Positions 17,728 through 26,826 of a stretch of 53,700 nucleotides of DNA are shown here, one piece after another. The notes under the pieces are model-generated. The model saw only the letters and a program-made list of their open reading frames with translations. It was not told the DNA's origin and searched no databases. Each line of letters begins with the position of its first letter. The stretch's first letter is position 1. Source of the stretch: Sulfopaludibacter sp035606355 (GTDB lineage Bacteria > Acidobacteriota > Terriglobia > Bryobacterales > Bryobacteraceae). The translations under genes and the position numbers were made by a program. The stretch lies in the NCBI GenBank assembly GCA_035606355.1, contig DATNFO010000011.1, positions 1 through 53,700 on the forward strand, written 5' to 3'.

Positions 17728-17862
17728 TTTTCGACGATTGGTCCAGCAAAAGCACGTTTTTCGACCAGCTAAAATACTTTTCGACATTGGGCGCGTTATG
17801 ATGGGTTTCGACGAGACCCGCGATAGTGTGGCGGTTTTCGACTGATCAGAAGGAGTTTCGAC
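17728..17862 (+). repeat. six direct copies of (T)TTTCGAC before the fic gene
   Basis: The motif TTTTCGAC ends at 17735, 17765, 17785 and 17842, and the shorter TTTCGAC ends at 17812 and 17862. All copies are in the same orientation. Spacing between successive copies is 30, 20, 27, 30 and 20 bp, so the 30-20 pattern occurs twice, 77 bp apart, although the sequence between copies is not conserved. The last copy lies between the ribosome binding site (AAGGAG, 17850-17855) and the GTG start of fic. The array looks like a set of binding sites on nearly one face of the helix. Confidence 0.7.
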
Positions 17863-17864
17863 GC

Positions 17865-19397
17865 GTGCAAATCGAAACGGGACCACTGGATGTCTTTCAG
17901 GAAAAAACCGTTCCTGCGGGCGCCAAGCTTGCCGGTTGGGCGGCCCTCGTGCGCGCCTTCGGGATCGAGGCGCCCGTCCGACGCCCGAGTTGCGTCGCCG
18001 AACAGCATGTCCGGGGCAGTCAACGGAAATCGGCGGCCTGGACTACTTTCGATAAGCGCTACTGGCCGGGCGACAGTCTCGCTGACCATCTCGGGTTCGC
18101 GCTACGGCACGAAGACATCGATCTCCTAATCTTCAAGCGTTTGTGCGAGGCGGCACCCGCGGAAGCCTTCGCCCAGATGGTTCGTGCGGCGCCTTCTGGC
18201 GGCGCGTCGCGCCGGGCCTGGTATCTCTATGAGCATCTGACAGAACGCAGGCTGGCGGTCGACGACGCCCCTGCCACAGCCGCCGTCGACATCCTGGATC
18301 CTGATCGGTATTTCACCGGTGCGCCGCGTCTGTCCCGGCGGCATCGCGTCCGAGACAACCTGCTGGGCACTGCCCGCTTCTGCCCGCTAATCCGACGGAC
18401 GCCCTCCTTAACGGAGTTCATCAACCTGGATCTCACCGCCAGGGCGCGCGAAACCGTCGGCAGGACCGGTGCCCAACTGATCGCGCGAGCGGCGTGTTTC
18501 ATGATGCTGGCCGACAGTCGCGCGAGCTTCGAGATCGAGGGCGAGCGTCCGCCGCGCAATCGGCTGGAGCGGTGGGCCCGCGCCGTGCTCGAAGCCGGCA
18601 AACACCCGTTGACGCTCCCCGAGATCCTTCGATTACAGCAGATCCTGATCGAGGACACCCGCTTTGTTCATCCCGGCCTGCGCCAGGATGGCGTCTTCAT
18701 CGGCGGACGGGATCACCACGGCGAGCCGCTCCCGGAATTCATCGGAGCGCGCGCCGGGGACCTTGAGGATCTAATGAACGGACTTCTTTCCGCAAACGAA
18801 AGGATGCGCGAGGACGGTCTTGATGCGGTTCTCAAGGCCGCTGCGACCGCATTCGGATTCGTTTACGTCCACCCGTTCCAGGACGGCAACGGGCGCATGC
18901 ACCGCTGCCTGATTCACCACGTCCTGGCGGAACGGAAATTCACGCCGCCGGGCATGGTGTTTCCGGTCTCCTCGGTCATGCTGGACCGCATTGACGAGTA
19001 CCAGTCGATCCTGCAGTCACACTCCGGGGCGCTCATGCCGTACATCGAGTGGCGGCCAACGATCGCTCGCAATGTCGAGGTTCTCAACGACACTGCCGAT
19101 CTATACCGATATTTCGACGCGACGGCGGCAGCGGAGTTCCTATACGCCTGCGTCAGGCGCACAGTCGAGCAGGATCTGCCGCGGGAGATCGATTACCTGG
19201 CGCGCCATGATGAGGCGATGAGCCGGATAATGGAAGCCGTCGAAATGCCGGACCGCGTGGCCGAAAACCTGATCATGTTCATACGACAGAACAACGGCAC
19301 GCTCCCGAAGAAGCGCCGGGAAGGTGAGTTCAAGGCGCTGAGCGACGAGGAAGTGAAGCTCATCGTAGCTATCGTGAACGACGCGTTCGCGGGATGA
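17865..19397 (+). CDS. Fic-domain protein (probable AMP-transferase) with inhibitory motif
   Basis: The 510-residue protein carries the Fic core motif HPFQDGNGRMHR at about 336-347; the catalytic His and the phosphate-binding DGNGR are intact. The auto-inhibitory motif SFEIEG (consensus S/TxxxEG/N) lies at about 221-226, N-terminal to the core as in class II Fic proteins, so activity is probably self-restrained. Fic enzymes usually transfer AMP from ATP to Ser, Thr or Tyr of a target protein. An uncharacterised N-terminal region of about 190 residues and a helical C-terminal region surround the core. Start GTG 17865 is chosen for its AAGGAG nine bases upstream. No antitoxin partner is adjacent; the upstream repeat array may regulate it. 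Confidence 0.88.
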   Translation: MQIETGPLDVFQEKTVPAGAKLAGWAALVRAFGIEAPVRRPSCVAEQHVRGSQRKSAAWTTFDKRYWPGDSLADHLGFALRHEDIDLLIFKRLCEAAPAEAFAQMVRAAPSGGASRRAWYLYEHLTERRLAVDDAPATAAVDILDPDRYFTGAPRLSRRHRVRDNLLGTARFCPLIRRTPSLTEFINLDLTARARETVGRTGAQLIARAACFMMLADSRASFEIEGERPPRNRLERWARAVLEAGKHPLTLPEILRLQQILIEDTRFVHPGLRQDGVFIGGRDHHGEPLPEFIGARAGDLEDLMNGLLSANERMREDGLDAVLKAAATAFGFVYVHPFQDGNGRMHRCLIHHVLAERKFTPPGMVFPVSSVMLDRIDEYQSILQSHSGALMPYIEWRPTIARNVEVLNDTADLYRYFDATAAAEFLYACVRRTVEQDLPREIDYLARHDEAMSRIMEAVEMPDRVAENLIMFIRQNNGTLPKKRREGEFKALSDEEVKLIVAIVNDAFAG

Positions 19398-19410
19398 GTG
19401 GCGAAGTGGC

Positions 19411-19530
19411 TCACCTCTTCTTCAGATGTTCACGGTGTTCGTCGGCTCTCCTGATTCTCAACCCGGCGACCAACTCCATCACGTTACCAGGCAGGCTCAG
19501 ACGCTGCCGCGTGAACGCCCACGCACCCTA
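19411..19530 (-). pseudogene. possible 3' remnant of a minus-strand gene
   Basis: Reading the minus strand gives an open stretch of about 38 codons ending in TGA at 19413-19411, with the C-terminal phrase LVAGLRIRRADEHREHLKKR. A stop codon lies just upstream of the open stretch, and no start codon with a binding site is visible. The composition looks coding, but I cannot name a family and it may be chance. Confidence 0.2.
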
Positions 19531-19753
19531 AGTCGGATGTAAAATTTTGGGCCTCATCGGCATCGGCGGGATTCCCAGTCTGCACTCAGACGCGACAACC
19601 AAAAATTTCCTTGCTCAGGAAATCCGCGGGTTTGTAGACGCCGGCGAGAAGAATCGCGCCTCGGAAAATCTGATGGGCTTCCCCGCGATGCGGATGGTCG
19701 CGGAACCCTATCCTTTGCACACGAAAGCGGACTGTCGTTTTGCCTTCACAGTT

Positions 19754-19793
19754 ATTAACCGAAGAGTTGTAGGTTCGGGTCCTACCTGAGGAG
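19754..19793 (+). other. tRNA 3'-half fragment (tRNA-Asn-like), possible att scar
   Basis: Bases 19769-19785 form a perfect T-arm: stem GTAGG/CCTAC around the loop TTCGGGT. They are followed by an acceptor-like CTGAGGA and a discriminator G, then CCC instead of CCA. The bases before it (ATTAACCGAAGAGTT) match the 3' side of an anticodon arm and variable loop as in tRNA-Asn. No matching 5' half is present: TCCTTTG at 19711 pairs only imperfectly and the D-arm is missing. A truncated 3' half is what tRNA-directed integration leaves behind. The isoacceptor identity is uncertain. Confidence 0.5.
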
Positions 19794-19920
19794 CCCCGTT
19801 CACCTCCAAAAGGATCTGCCGTTGTCCAACCCTTTTCGGCCCCGCGAAGTTATCATGGGCGCCCTCGAGCGGAGGTGGAACGAGCGCCGAATGTTGTGGT
19901 GCATGTGGTTGCTAGTCCTG

Positions 19921-19926
19921 TATAAT
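19921..19926 (+). promoter_or_regulatory. -10 box (TATAAT) before the Oar-type receptor gene
   Basis: A perfect TATAAT lies 114 bp upstream of the ATG at 20041, in a gene-free stretch. No good -35 is found at 17 bp; TTGTGG at 19894 would give a spacer of 21 bp. The leader would be about 105 bases long. Confidence 0.4.
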
Positions 19927-20040
19927 TGCCCTACAAGGTTAGTCGATTGGGGCGGTTCGGCCGATCAAGGGACGGCACTTGCCCCAGAAGCGCTTTGAGA
20001 ATCGTTGTGGCCGCACGGCCTCAATTTAGGAAAGGGAGTT

Positions 20041-23000
20041 ATGTCTGTAATTCGTTCACTGGTTTGTCTGGTTTTTGTAGCCGTTGCCGCCTTAAATGCG
20101 CAGGTAGCCGGCACAGTTTCGGGGTCGGTAGTCGATCCCTCGGGCGCAGCCGTTCCTGGCGCCGTTGTCAGCCTGCGCATTGCCGGAACGACAGCCGATG
20201 CGTTCACGGCCAAAACAAATTCATCCGGCGAATTTTCGCTGGCGTCTGTGCCACCTAACAATTACGATCTGGTCGTCGACGCCAAAGGATTTCAAAAAGC
20301 CGTCACTAGCGGTTTGGATGTGCTTCCGGGCCGGGTGTTAGACGTTCCGCCCGTAAGAGTCTCCGTCGCCAGCGCTACACAAGAGGTGGAAGTAACGGAA
20401 TCGTCCAATACGGTGCAGACCACGAGTTCCGAAGTATCGAATACCATTACGAAGTCGCAGATTCAAGATCTGCCGACGATGAACCGTAGTCCGCTGAGTT
20501 TTCTGCAGACTCAGCCTGGAATCAACAACGCGCGCGGCAATACCACGGTCAACGGGCAGCGCTCCACATACGTGAACGTCACGCTCGATGGCGTCAATAT
20601 CCAAGACAATTACATCCGGCAGAACGACGTGGATTTTCTGCCCAACCTGCTGCTGCTCGACCAGGTATCGGAAGTGACGGTGACCTCTTCGAACGCCAGT
20701 GCATCGGCCGGCGGCGGGTCGTCGCAAATCACGTTCGTGACGCCTTCCGGGTCGAATCAGTTCCACGGCGCGGCGTACTGGTCGAACCGCAACAGCGCGC
20801 TGGCGGCTAATTCATTTTTCAATAATCAGGCCCGGGTGAAGATTCCGTTCCTGAACCAGAACCAGATCGGGGGCAAGTTTGGCGGCCGCATCATTCCCGA
20901 CAAGCTGTTCTTCTATGTCAACTACGAAGCGTACCGCCAGCGGCAACAAACCGCGGAAAACGCTACGGTGTTGACGCCGAACGCCCGTAGCGGCGTATTC
21001 ACCTACCTGGCCAACGGCCAGGCGCAAACCGTGAATGTGCTTGCATTGGCCGGTTTGAGCGCGAACCCCTTCACGACGTCATTACTGGCAAAAGTGCCAA
21101 CCACATTCAACAATTTTAATCGCGGCGATTCCAGCACCACGCTGCTGCGCAATACGGCCGGATACCAATTCAATGCCCGCGACAATCGGACGCGGGATAA
21201 CATCACCGGCACACTCGATTACAACCTCTCTGAGCGAAATGCGCTCCACGTGAGTTATGTTTACAATCGCGATCTGCTCGACCGGCCGGATCAGGACGCG
21301 ACGTTCGACGTCGCGCCAACAGTCGCCAACGACGACGCGACCAAACTGGTCTCACTCTCATGGCGCTTCAACCCCGCGCCCACGCTGACGAATGAGGCGC
21401 GCGCCGGCTTCAATCTCGCGCCGGCCCTGTTTGTCGCGCAGCCGCTTTCGCAGCCGTTTTTGGTGAGCGGAACTTCGTTTACAAATCCGGTGAATCCGTT
21501 CCTTTCGCAGGGCCGCTACACGAACACCTATAACTGGTCGGATAACGCGAGCTGGGTGCATGGCAGCCATTCGGTGGCTTTCGGCGTCCAGGGACAGAAA
21601 GTGACGATCCGCAATTACAACTATGCGGGCATTACACCGACCTACGGGCTGGCGATCGGCACCGGCAATACGGGCCTGGCAGCTTCGCAACTACCGGGTA
21701 TCAGCGCGACGGATCTTTCGAGCGCCAATACGCTGCTGGCCACACTGGCGGGCTACATCAGCACGGACTCGCAGTTGTTCAACGTCACTTCGCGCACGTC
21801 GGGCTACGTCAACGGAGCGCCCAACCTGCGCAACTATCGCTTCAGCGATTACGCCGCTTACGTAACCGACACGTGGCGGATCACCCCGCGCCTGACCGCG
21901 ATTCTTGGCGTGCGCTGGGACCACTACACTCCGGTGGACGAGAAAGACGCGCTGGCGCTCCTGCCAGTGATCGAAAACCACAATCCGATCGCGACGCTGC
22001 TCGATCCGAACCTGGTACTCGATTTCGCCGGGTCGGCGGTAAACCGTCCGTGGTACACGCCGTCATGGCATGAGTTCGCTCCGAACGTCGGACTGGCGTG
22101 GGATATCTTCGGCGATGGCAAGACCGCGCTGCGCGCCGGCTACGGCATCTTCTATGTAGACGACAACTTGGGGCAGTCGCTCAGCAACAGCATCACCACC
22201 AATTCCGGGCTCTCCACGACAGTGGGCTTCAGCGGCCTGAGCGGCCTTATCTCGAACAATCCTCCGGCGATCAACCCTCCGGCGTTCCAGGTGCCGCGCA
22301 CGCTGGCGCAGAACTATGCGTTGAACCCCGCGGGCAACGCGGTGGCAATGCCTGACCCGGGCCTGACTACTCCTTACGTGCAGCAGTGGAATGTGGGAAT
22401 CGAGCGCCTGGTGAGAAATTTCGTGGTGGACGTACGGTACGTAGGCAACCACGGCGTGAAGGAAATTCGCGGTCTGGATTATAACCAGGTGCAGATCGGC
22501 CAGTTGCTGCCGGCCTTCCAGGCGGCGCAGCAGAACGGACTGCTGGCGCAGAGAGCCACGGGATCGTTCACCCCGACTTTCAACGCGAACATCGCCGGCA
22601 GCCAGCCGCTGCCGTTCTTCGCCGCAATGCCGAGCGGCGGACTGCTGACGAACGCGACCGTGATCAGCGATATTCAGACGGGACAGGTAGGAGAACTGGC
22701 GAGCCTGTATCAGACCAACGGTCTGAACGGCCCGTACAACTTCTTCCGCAACCCCAACACACTGGGCGCGAATATGCTGCAGAATTTCAGCAGCAGCAGC
22801 TACAACGCCGCGGTGGTCGAGGTTACGCGGCATACCACGCGCGGCCTCGGATTCCAGGCAAGCTATGTCTTCTCGAAGACCCTCAGCGATTCGCAGAACG
22901 CGCAGCAAACCGATTTCGAACCGCTGCTGGATATAAATAACGCCAAGATTGAGAAAGCTCGTGTGGCCGGCGTGGACAATACCCACGTGTTTAAGGCCAA

Positions 23001-23598
23001 CGTGAATTACGATCTGCCGTTCGGCGCGCATCACCGCTGGGGAGGCAATTCGTTCGTCAACCACGTGATTGGCAACTGGAACGTGGCGGGCATCTGGACC
23101 CTTCAATCGGGCGCGCCGTTCTCGATCTTCTCGGGACGGGGGACGCTGAACCGTGCCGCTCGCTCCGGCAACAACACGGTGAATACGACGGACAACCTCG
23201 GTGAGCTCAAGGATGCTTTCCAGTTGCGCATGACAGGGGCGGGGCCGTACATCGCCTCTTCGTCGATTATCGGTTCCGATGGGCGCGCGGTTGCGCCCGA
23301 TGGCACCGCGCCGTTCGCGGGGCAGATCTTCTTTGAGCCCGCGGCCGGTACGCTCGGTACGATGCAAAAGGCGTTGATCGATGGTCCCGCGGTTTGGGAT
23401 CTCGACTTCAAAGTATCGAAAGACTTCCGCATCACCGAGCGCCAGAGCTTGCAACTCCGGATGGATAGCACCAACATCCTGAACCACACGACGTGGTTCG
23501 TAGGCGACCAGACGGTCACCTCGACCACTTTCGGCAAGGTCACCAGCCAGTATTACGGCAACCGGCTGATCCAGTTCGCCCTGTATTTTAAGTTCTGA
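20041..23598 (+). CDS. Oar-type TonB-dependent receptor with N-terminal carboxypeptidase-like domain
   Basis: The 1185-residue outer-membrane protein starts with a signal peptide (MSVIRSLVCLVFVAVAALNA). A carboxypeptidase-regulatory-like domain follows at about 20-105 (VSGSVVDPSGAAVPGAVVSL). The plug domain at about 120-230 contains VNGQRSTYVNVTLDGVNIQD and the rest is a large barrel ending LYFKF, with the terminal Phe expected for barrel assembly. Proteins of this type import large substrates, often glycan or peptide fragments, and are numerous in acidobacteria; the substrate here is unknown. Start ATG 20041 has an AAAGGGAG site; an in-frame ATG 36 bases upstream would lengthen the signal. 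It is a single-gene transcript closed by the terminator at 23647. Confidence 0.93.
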   Translation: MSVIRSLVCLVFVAVAALNAQVAGTVSGSVVDPSGAAVPGAVVSLRIAGTTADAFTAKTNSSGEFSLASVPPNNYDLVVDAKGFQKAVTSGLDVLPGRVLDVPPVRVSVASATQEVEVTESSNTVQTTSSEVSNTITKSQIQDLPTMNRSPLSFLQTQPGINNARGNTTVNGQRSTYVNVTLDGVNIQDNYIRQNDVDFLPNLLLLDQVSEVTVTSSNASASAGGGSSQITFVTPSGSNQFHGAAYWSNRNSALAANSFFNNQARVKIPFLNQNQIGGKFGGRIIPDKLFFYVNYEAYRQRQQTAENATVLTPNARSGVFTYLANGQAQTVNVLALAGLSANPFTTSLLAKVPTTFNNFNRGDSSTTLLRNTAGYQFNARDNRTRDNITGTLDYNLSERNALHVSYVYNRDLLDRPDQDATFDVAPTVANDDATKLVSLSWRFNPAPTLTNEARAGFNLAPALFVAQPLSQPFLVSGTSFTNPVNPFLSQGRYTNTYNWSDNASWVHGSHSVAFGVQGQKVTIRNYNYAGITPTYGLAIGTGNTGLAASQLPGISATDLSSANTLLATLAGYISTDSQLFNVTSRTSGYVNGAPNLRNYRFSDYAAYVTDTWRITPRLTAILGVRWDHYTPVDEKDALALLPVIENHNPIATLLDPNLVLDFAGSAVNRPWYTPSWHEFAPNVGLAWDIFGDGKTALRAGYGIFYVDDNLGQSLSNSITTNSGLSTTVGFSGLSGLISNNPPAINPPAFQVPRTLAQNYALNPAGNAVAMPDPGLTTPYVQQWNVGIERLVRNFVVDVRYVGNHGVKEIRGLDYNQVQIGQLLPAFQAAQQNGLLAQRATGSFTPTFNANIAGSQPLPFFAAMPSGGLLTNATVISDIQTGQVGELASLYQTNGLNGPYNFFRNPNTLGANMLQNFSSSSYNAAVVEVTRHTTRGLGFQASYVFSKTLSDSQNAQQTDFEPLLDINNAKIEKARVAGVDNTHVFKANVNYDLPFGAHHRWGGNSFVNHVIGNWNVAGIWTLQSGAPFSIFSGRGTLNRAARSGNNTVNTTDNLGELKDAFQLRMTGAGPYIASSSIIGSDGRAVAPDGTAPFAGQIFFEPAAGTLGTMQKALIDGPAVWDLDFKVSKDFRITERQSLQLRMDSTNILNHTTWFVGDQTVTSTTFGKVTSQYYGNRLIQFALYFKF

Positions 23599-23646
23599 TC
23601 TGGAGCGACCTTTCAAGTCCCCCGTGATTTAAGGGATTTGTCTTTC

Positions 23647-23690
23647 AGGCCGGCTTTCCTCCTCGCGAGGAAAGCCGGCCTTTTGTTTTT
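23647..23690 (+). terminator. strong intrinsic terminator after the Oar-type receptor gene
   Basis: A perfect 15-bp stem (AGGCCGGCTTTCCTC pairs with GAGGAAAGCCGGCCT, loop CTCGC) is followed by TTTTGTTTTT. It lies about 50 bases after the stop codon at 23598. Confidence 0.93.
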
Positions 23691-23784
23691 GCCTCCTCGG
23701 AAAAATCGTGCCTTGCGAAACCGCAGGACAATAGACTGCCCTCAGGCGGCGAGAGGCCCCCTGGAACGTGCTACCTTTTTAGCT

Positions 23785-23800
23785 ACTGGGACGTCTCAGT
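23785..23800. promoter_or_regulatory. palindromic operator before the PadR gene
   Basis: ACTGGGACGTCTCAGT is a 16-bp palindrome with one mismatched pair. It lies 16 bp upstream of the PadR start codon, and GTCTCA recurs at 23809, just before the ATG. PadR proteins commonly bind such sites to repress their own operon, so this is a likely autoregulatory operator. Confidence 0.6.
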
Positions 23801-23816
23801 ACTAAGAAGTCTCAAT

Positions 23817-24146
23817 ATGCCTAGAACAGACTCCCTCCAAGGCGCGCTTGATCTGCTTGTTCTCAAGATCCTGTCCCGGAAACCAGGACTCCATGGCTAC
23901 GCCATCATGTCCGCGATCAAAGAGCGTTCCGGCGACGTACTGCGGGCAGATGAAGGTTCGCTTTACCCTGCTCTGCACCGAATGGAGGAAGCGGGTTGGC
24001 TGCGCGCCGAGTGGGTTACGAAAGACCAGAGGCAGCGGCTGCGCGTTTATCGGCTGACTCCGGAGGGTGCCAAGCAGCTTTCCACTGAGCAGTCCCGATG
24101 GCAAACTGTGACTTCGGCGGTAAACCGAGTCCTGAGGACGGTGTGA
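23817..24146 (+). CDS. PadR-family transcriptional regulator
   Basis: The 109-residue protein is a typical PadR member: TDSLQGALDLLVLKILSRKP at the N-terminus, a winged helix with EGSLYPALHRMEEAGWL, and a wing ending VYRLTPEGAKQL. These proteins are dimeric repressors, often controlling an adjacent transporter. The gene ends one base before the start of the duplicated-permease gene, so the two form an operon. A palindrome immediately upstream is the probable operator. Confidence 0.93.
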   Translation: MPRTDSLQGALDLLVLKILSRKPGLHGYAIMSAIKERSGDVLRADEGSLYPALHRMEEAGWLRAEWVTKDQRQRLRVYRLTPEGAKQLSTEQSRWQTVTSAVNRVLRTV

Positions 24147-24147
24147 C

Positions 24148-26793
24148 ATGTCGTTTTGGGCGCGTGCCATCAACCTGTTTCGCGGTGAGCGAGTGAGCCG
24201 CGAGATCGAAGAAGAACTTGCTACCCATATTACGGAAGGTATCGCGGAGGGCCGCGACCCGGCGGAAGTCCGCAAGGCCTTGGGACCCGCGCTGCAAATC
24301 CGCGAGGAGAGCCGGGATCTTCGTATTATCCCCTGGCTCGATTCGTTGCGCTTCGACTTCGTCTTCGGCTGCCGCCAGCTCGTAAAGAGGAAGGTCACAT
24401 CCGCCGCGGCGATCCTTTCGCTCGCGCTCGCGGTCGGCTCCTGCACCGCCGCGTTTCGACTGATCGACGCTATGCTGCTGCGGTCTCTGCCGGTAAAGGA
24501 TCCGGAGCAACTCTACGATTTGACCCGGCACTTGGTCGACTTCGACGGCAAACCGGCCAGCTACGACGAGTGGGCATATCCCGCGTTCCGCCGGATGCGT
24601 GACGCCGTGAAAGACCAGGCTGAGTTAATCGCGATCTCGTCCAATCTGACGGTGGAGTTGACCTATCGGTCGGAGCAGGAGATGGAAAAGGCGAACCTGG
24701 CGTACGTTTCCGGCGGGATGTTCGATTCGTTCGGACTTCGGCCGGTCATCGGACGGCTGCTCAGCGCAAGCGACGACTTGACGCCGGGCGCGTATCCCTA
24801 TGCCGTTCTGTCGCACGATTACTGGGCGCGGCGCTTTGGCAAAGATCCGAACGTCGTGGGACGCACGTTTCGCATGGACCATACCGTTTACCAGATCGCC
24901 GGCGTCGTGCAAGCACCGTTCACCGGCACGTCGCCGGGCACCGTCACGGACATCTTCCTGCCTGCCATGATGAGCGGAAAGACGGAGCGCGACGATGCCA
25001 CCTGGATACGCACTATCGCGCGAGTAAAGCCCGGCACCGCCATCGCGCTCCTTCAGGCCAACCTCAACGCCATCTCGCACGCATTCGAGGAGGAGCGAGC
25101 GAAGCACTTCGTCGGCATGAACAAGGTGCAAACCGCCCGATTCCTGGCGGAGACCGTGACACTGGAACCGGCGGCGGCCGGCGTGTCGAACCTGCAAGGC
25201 GACTACCGGCGCTCCCTGCTCGCGCTCGGTGTCCTGGTTGCGCTGGTGCTGCTCATCGCTTGTGCGAATGTGGCCAACCTGATGATCGCCCAGGCAACGG
25301 CGAGGGCACGAGAAATGGCCCTACGAGTTTCGATCGGCGCCGGGCGAGCCCGGCTGGTGCAATTGGTGCTGGTCGAATGCGCCTGCCTGGCGTTGCTCGC
25401 CTCCGCCCTGGGCGGATTGTTTGCGTGGTGGGCTGCTCCATTCGTGGTTCGCATGATCAGCACTTCAGGCAAGCCCATTCAATTGCTGCTGCCGGCGGAC
25501 TGGCGCGTGTTCGGCTTTGGATTGCTGTTGACCGCTGCCGTAATCCTGCTGTTTGGCCTGGCACCCGCATTGCGCGCATCGGGTATCAAGCCGGCAAGCG
25601 CGCTCAAAGGCGGAGACGATGTTCATGTGCGGCGCCGGTTGATGCACGGACTCATTGCCGTGCAGGTGGCATTCTGTTTCCTCATCCTTTTCGTGGCGGG
25701 ACTGTTTGTGGCCACATTCGATCGCCTGTCGAATCGGCCGATGGGCTTCTCCGCGGACCATATTTTGGTTCTGGACGTAATCCCGTCGCGACCTCAGCCT
25801 GCTGTGGTTTGGGACGAGGTGGCAGACCGGTTGCGCGGCGCGCCAGGAGTCGAGAACGTCGCTATTGCCAGTTGGGCCGTATTCACAGCTAATTCGATGA
25901 ACAATTTCATCTCCCTACACGGCGAGCCACCGGGCCCTGTGCTCACATATTTCCTGAACGTGTCTCCCCGCTGGCGGAAAACCATGCGGCTGAAGCTGGT
26001 AGCCGGACGCGATTTTCGTCCCGATGAAGCCACCCCCGGCGCGGCTCTGGTGAATGAAACGTTCGCACGCGAGTACTTCAACGGCGAAAACCCGGTTGGC
26101 AAGTCGTTCCTGCGCGGGCGGACCACAGTCCCCTATCGGGTCGTCGGATTGGTTGCGGATGCACCATACCGAAGCATCCGGGAGCCGATCCTTCCGGTAG
26201 CCTACGTGCCCTTTCGCCAAGTCGATGCTGCCGGCGCTCCCGGGAGTTACGGGCACGCGAGCTTCATTGTCCGCACTGGCGGCGCGAACCCTCTCGCCGT
26301 TGCACAGACCATGCGCCTGGAGGTGACGCGCGCGCGTTCTGATTTTCGCGTGAGCAGCATCGACACACAGGAAGAACTGATTCGTGCGCAGACGCTTCGC
26401 GAACGGCTGCTCGCCACGCTGGCTGTGTTCTTCGGTTGCGTCGCGCTTCTGCTCGCCGTCATCGGATTGTACGGGGTGCTCGATTACTCGGTGCTTCAGC
26501 GCCGCCGCGAAATCGGAATCCGGCTGGCAATCGGCGCGCCCGCCAGCCGCATCGCCCGGACGGTGACGCTCGAGGTTTTTTCGATGGTTGTCATCGGAGC
26601 GGTCGCGGGCCTGGCTCTCGGATTCTGGTCGATCCGATATGTCGAGACCCTGCTCTATCAGGTGGAGGCGACGGACGTGAGCATGCTCGCACTTCCATCC
26701 TTGATCCTCTTCGGGGCAGCGTTTCTTGCTGCCGTACCCGCAGCGATTCGTGCGGTGCGAATCGATCCCGTCGCTATGCTGCGAGCCGAATGA
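24148..26793 (+). CDS. ADOP-type duplicated FtsX-like permease
   Basis: The 881-residue protein matches the acidobacterial duplicated orphan permease family. It has a short permease-prefix domain (about 1-60), a first membrane helix near 88-108, a MacB-type periplasmic domain with GLRPVIGRLLS and VVGRTFRMD segments, and a block of three helices near 350-475 (first FtsX domain). A second periplasmic domain then leads to a final FtsX block near 765-870. Such proteins lack their own ATPase and pair with PadR regulators. The substrate is unknown; macrolide- or lipoprotein-type export is suggested only by the MacB resemblance. It follows PadR by one base. Confidence 0.93.
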   Translation: MSFWARAINLFRGERVSREIEEELATHITEGIAEGRDPAEVRKALGPALQIREESRDLRIIPWLDSLRFDFVFGCRQLVKRKVTSAAAILSLALAVGSCTAAFRLIDAMLLRSLPVKDPEQLYDLTRHLVDFDGKPASYDEWAYPAFRRMRDAVKDQAELIAISSNLTVELTYRSEQEMEKANLAYVSGGMFDSFGLRPVIGRLLSASDDLTPGAYPYAVLSHDYWARRFGKDPNVVGRTFRMDHTVYQIAGVVQAPFTGTSPGTVTDIFLPAMMSGKTERDDATWIRTIARVKPGTAIALLQANLNAISHAFEEERAKHFVGMNKVQTARFLAETVTLEPAAAGVSNLQGDYRRSLLALGVLVALVLLIACANVANLMIAQATARAREMALRVSIGAGRARLVQLVLVECACLALLASALGGLFAWWAAPFVVRMISTSGKPIQLLLPADWRVFGFGLLLTAAVILLFGLAPALRASGIKPASALKGGDDVHVRRRLMHGLIAVQVAFCFLILFVAGLFVATFDRLSNRPMGFSADHILVLDVIPSRPQPAVVWDEVADRLRGAPGVENVAIASWAVFTANSMNNFISLHGEPPGPVLTYFLNVSPRWRKTMRLKLVAGRDFRPDEATPGAALVNETFAREYFNGENPVGKSFLRGRTTVPYRVVGLVADAPYRSIREPILPVAYVPFRQVDAAGAPGSYGHASFIVRTGGANPLAVAQTMRLEVTRARSDFRVSSIDTQEELIRAQTLRERLLATLAVFFGCVALLLAVIGLYGVLDYSVLQRRREIGIRLAIGAPASRIARTVTLEVFSMVVIGAVAGLALGFWSIRYVETLLYQVEATDVSMLALPSLILFGAAFLAAVPAAIRAVRIDPVAMLRAE

Positions 26794-26810
26794 GATGGCC
26801 TGGTATCTCT

Positions 26811-26826
26811 CTGTGATCGCTCACAG
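26811..26826. other. perfect 16-bp palindrome after the permease gene
   Basis: CTGTGATCGCTCACAG lies 17 bp after the permease stop. It can form a 6-bp stem with a TCGC loop, but no T-run follows, so it is not a standard terminator. The half-sites resemble CRP boxes, but the spacing is 4 instead of 6. Bases 26827-27096 hold no gene I can support. Confidence 0.35.

Noticed and set aside
19547..19789. Plus-strand open frame ending FTVINRRVVGSGPT
   Set aside because: The end is the translated tRNA-like fragment, a frequent artefact; the rest has no family and no binding site.
22063..23616. Long minus-strand open frame opposite the Oar-type receptor
   Set aside because: Antisense of a clearly recognisable receptor; Arg/Val-rich composition without domains.
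26811..26826. CRP-like site after the permease gene
   Set aside because: The half-sites are separated by 4 instead of 6 bp and it lies downstream of the gene, so a CRP role is not supported.
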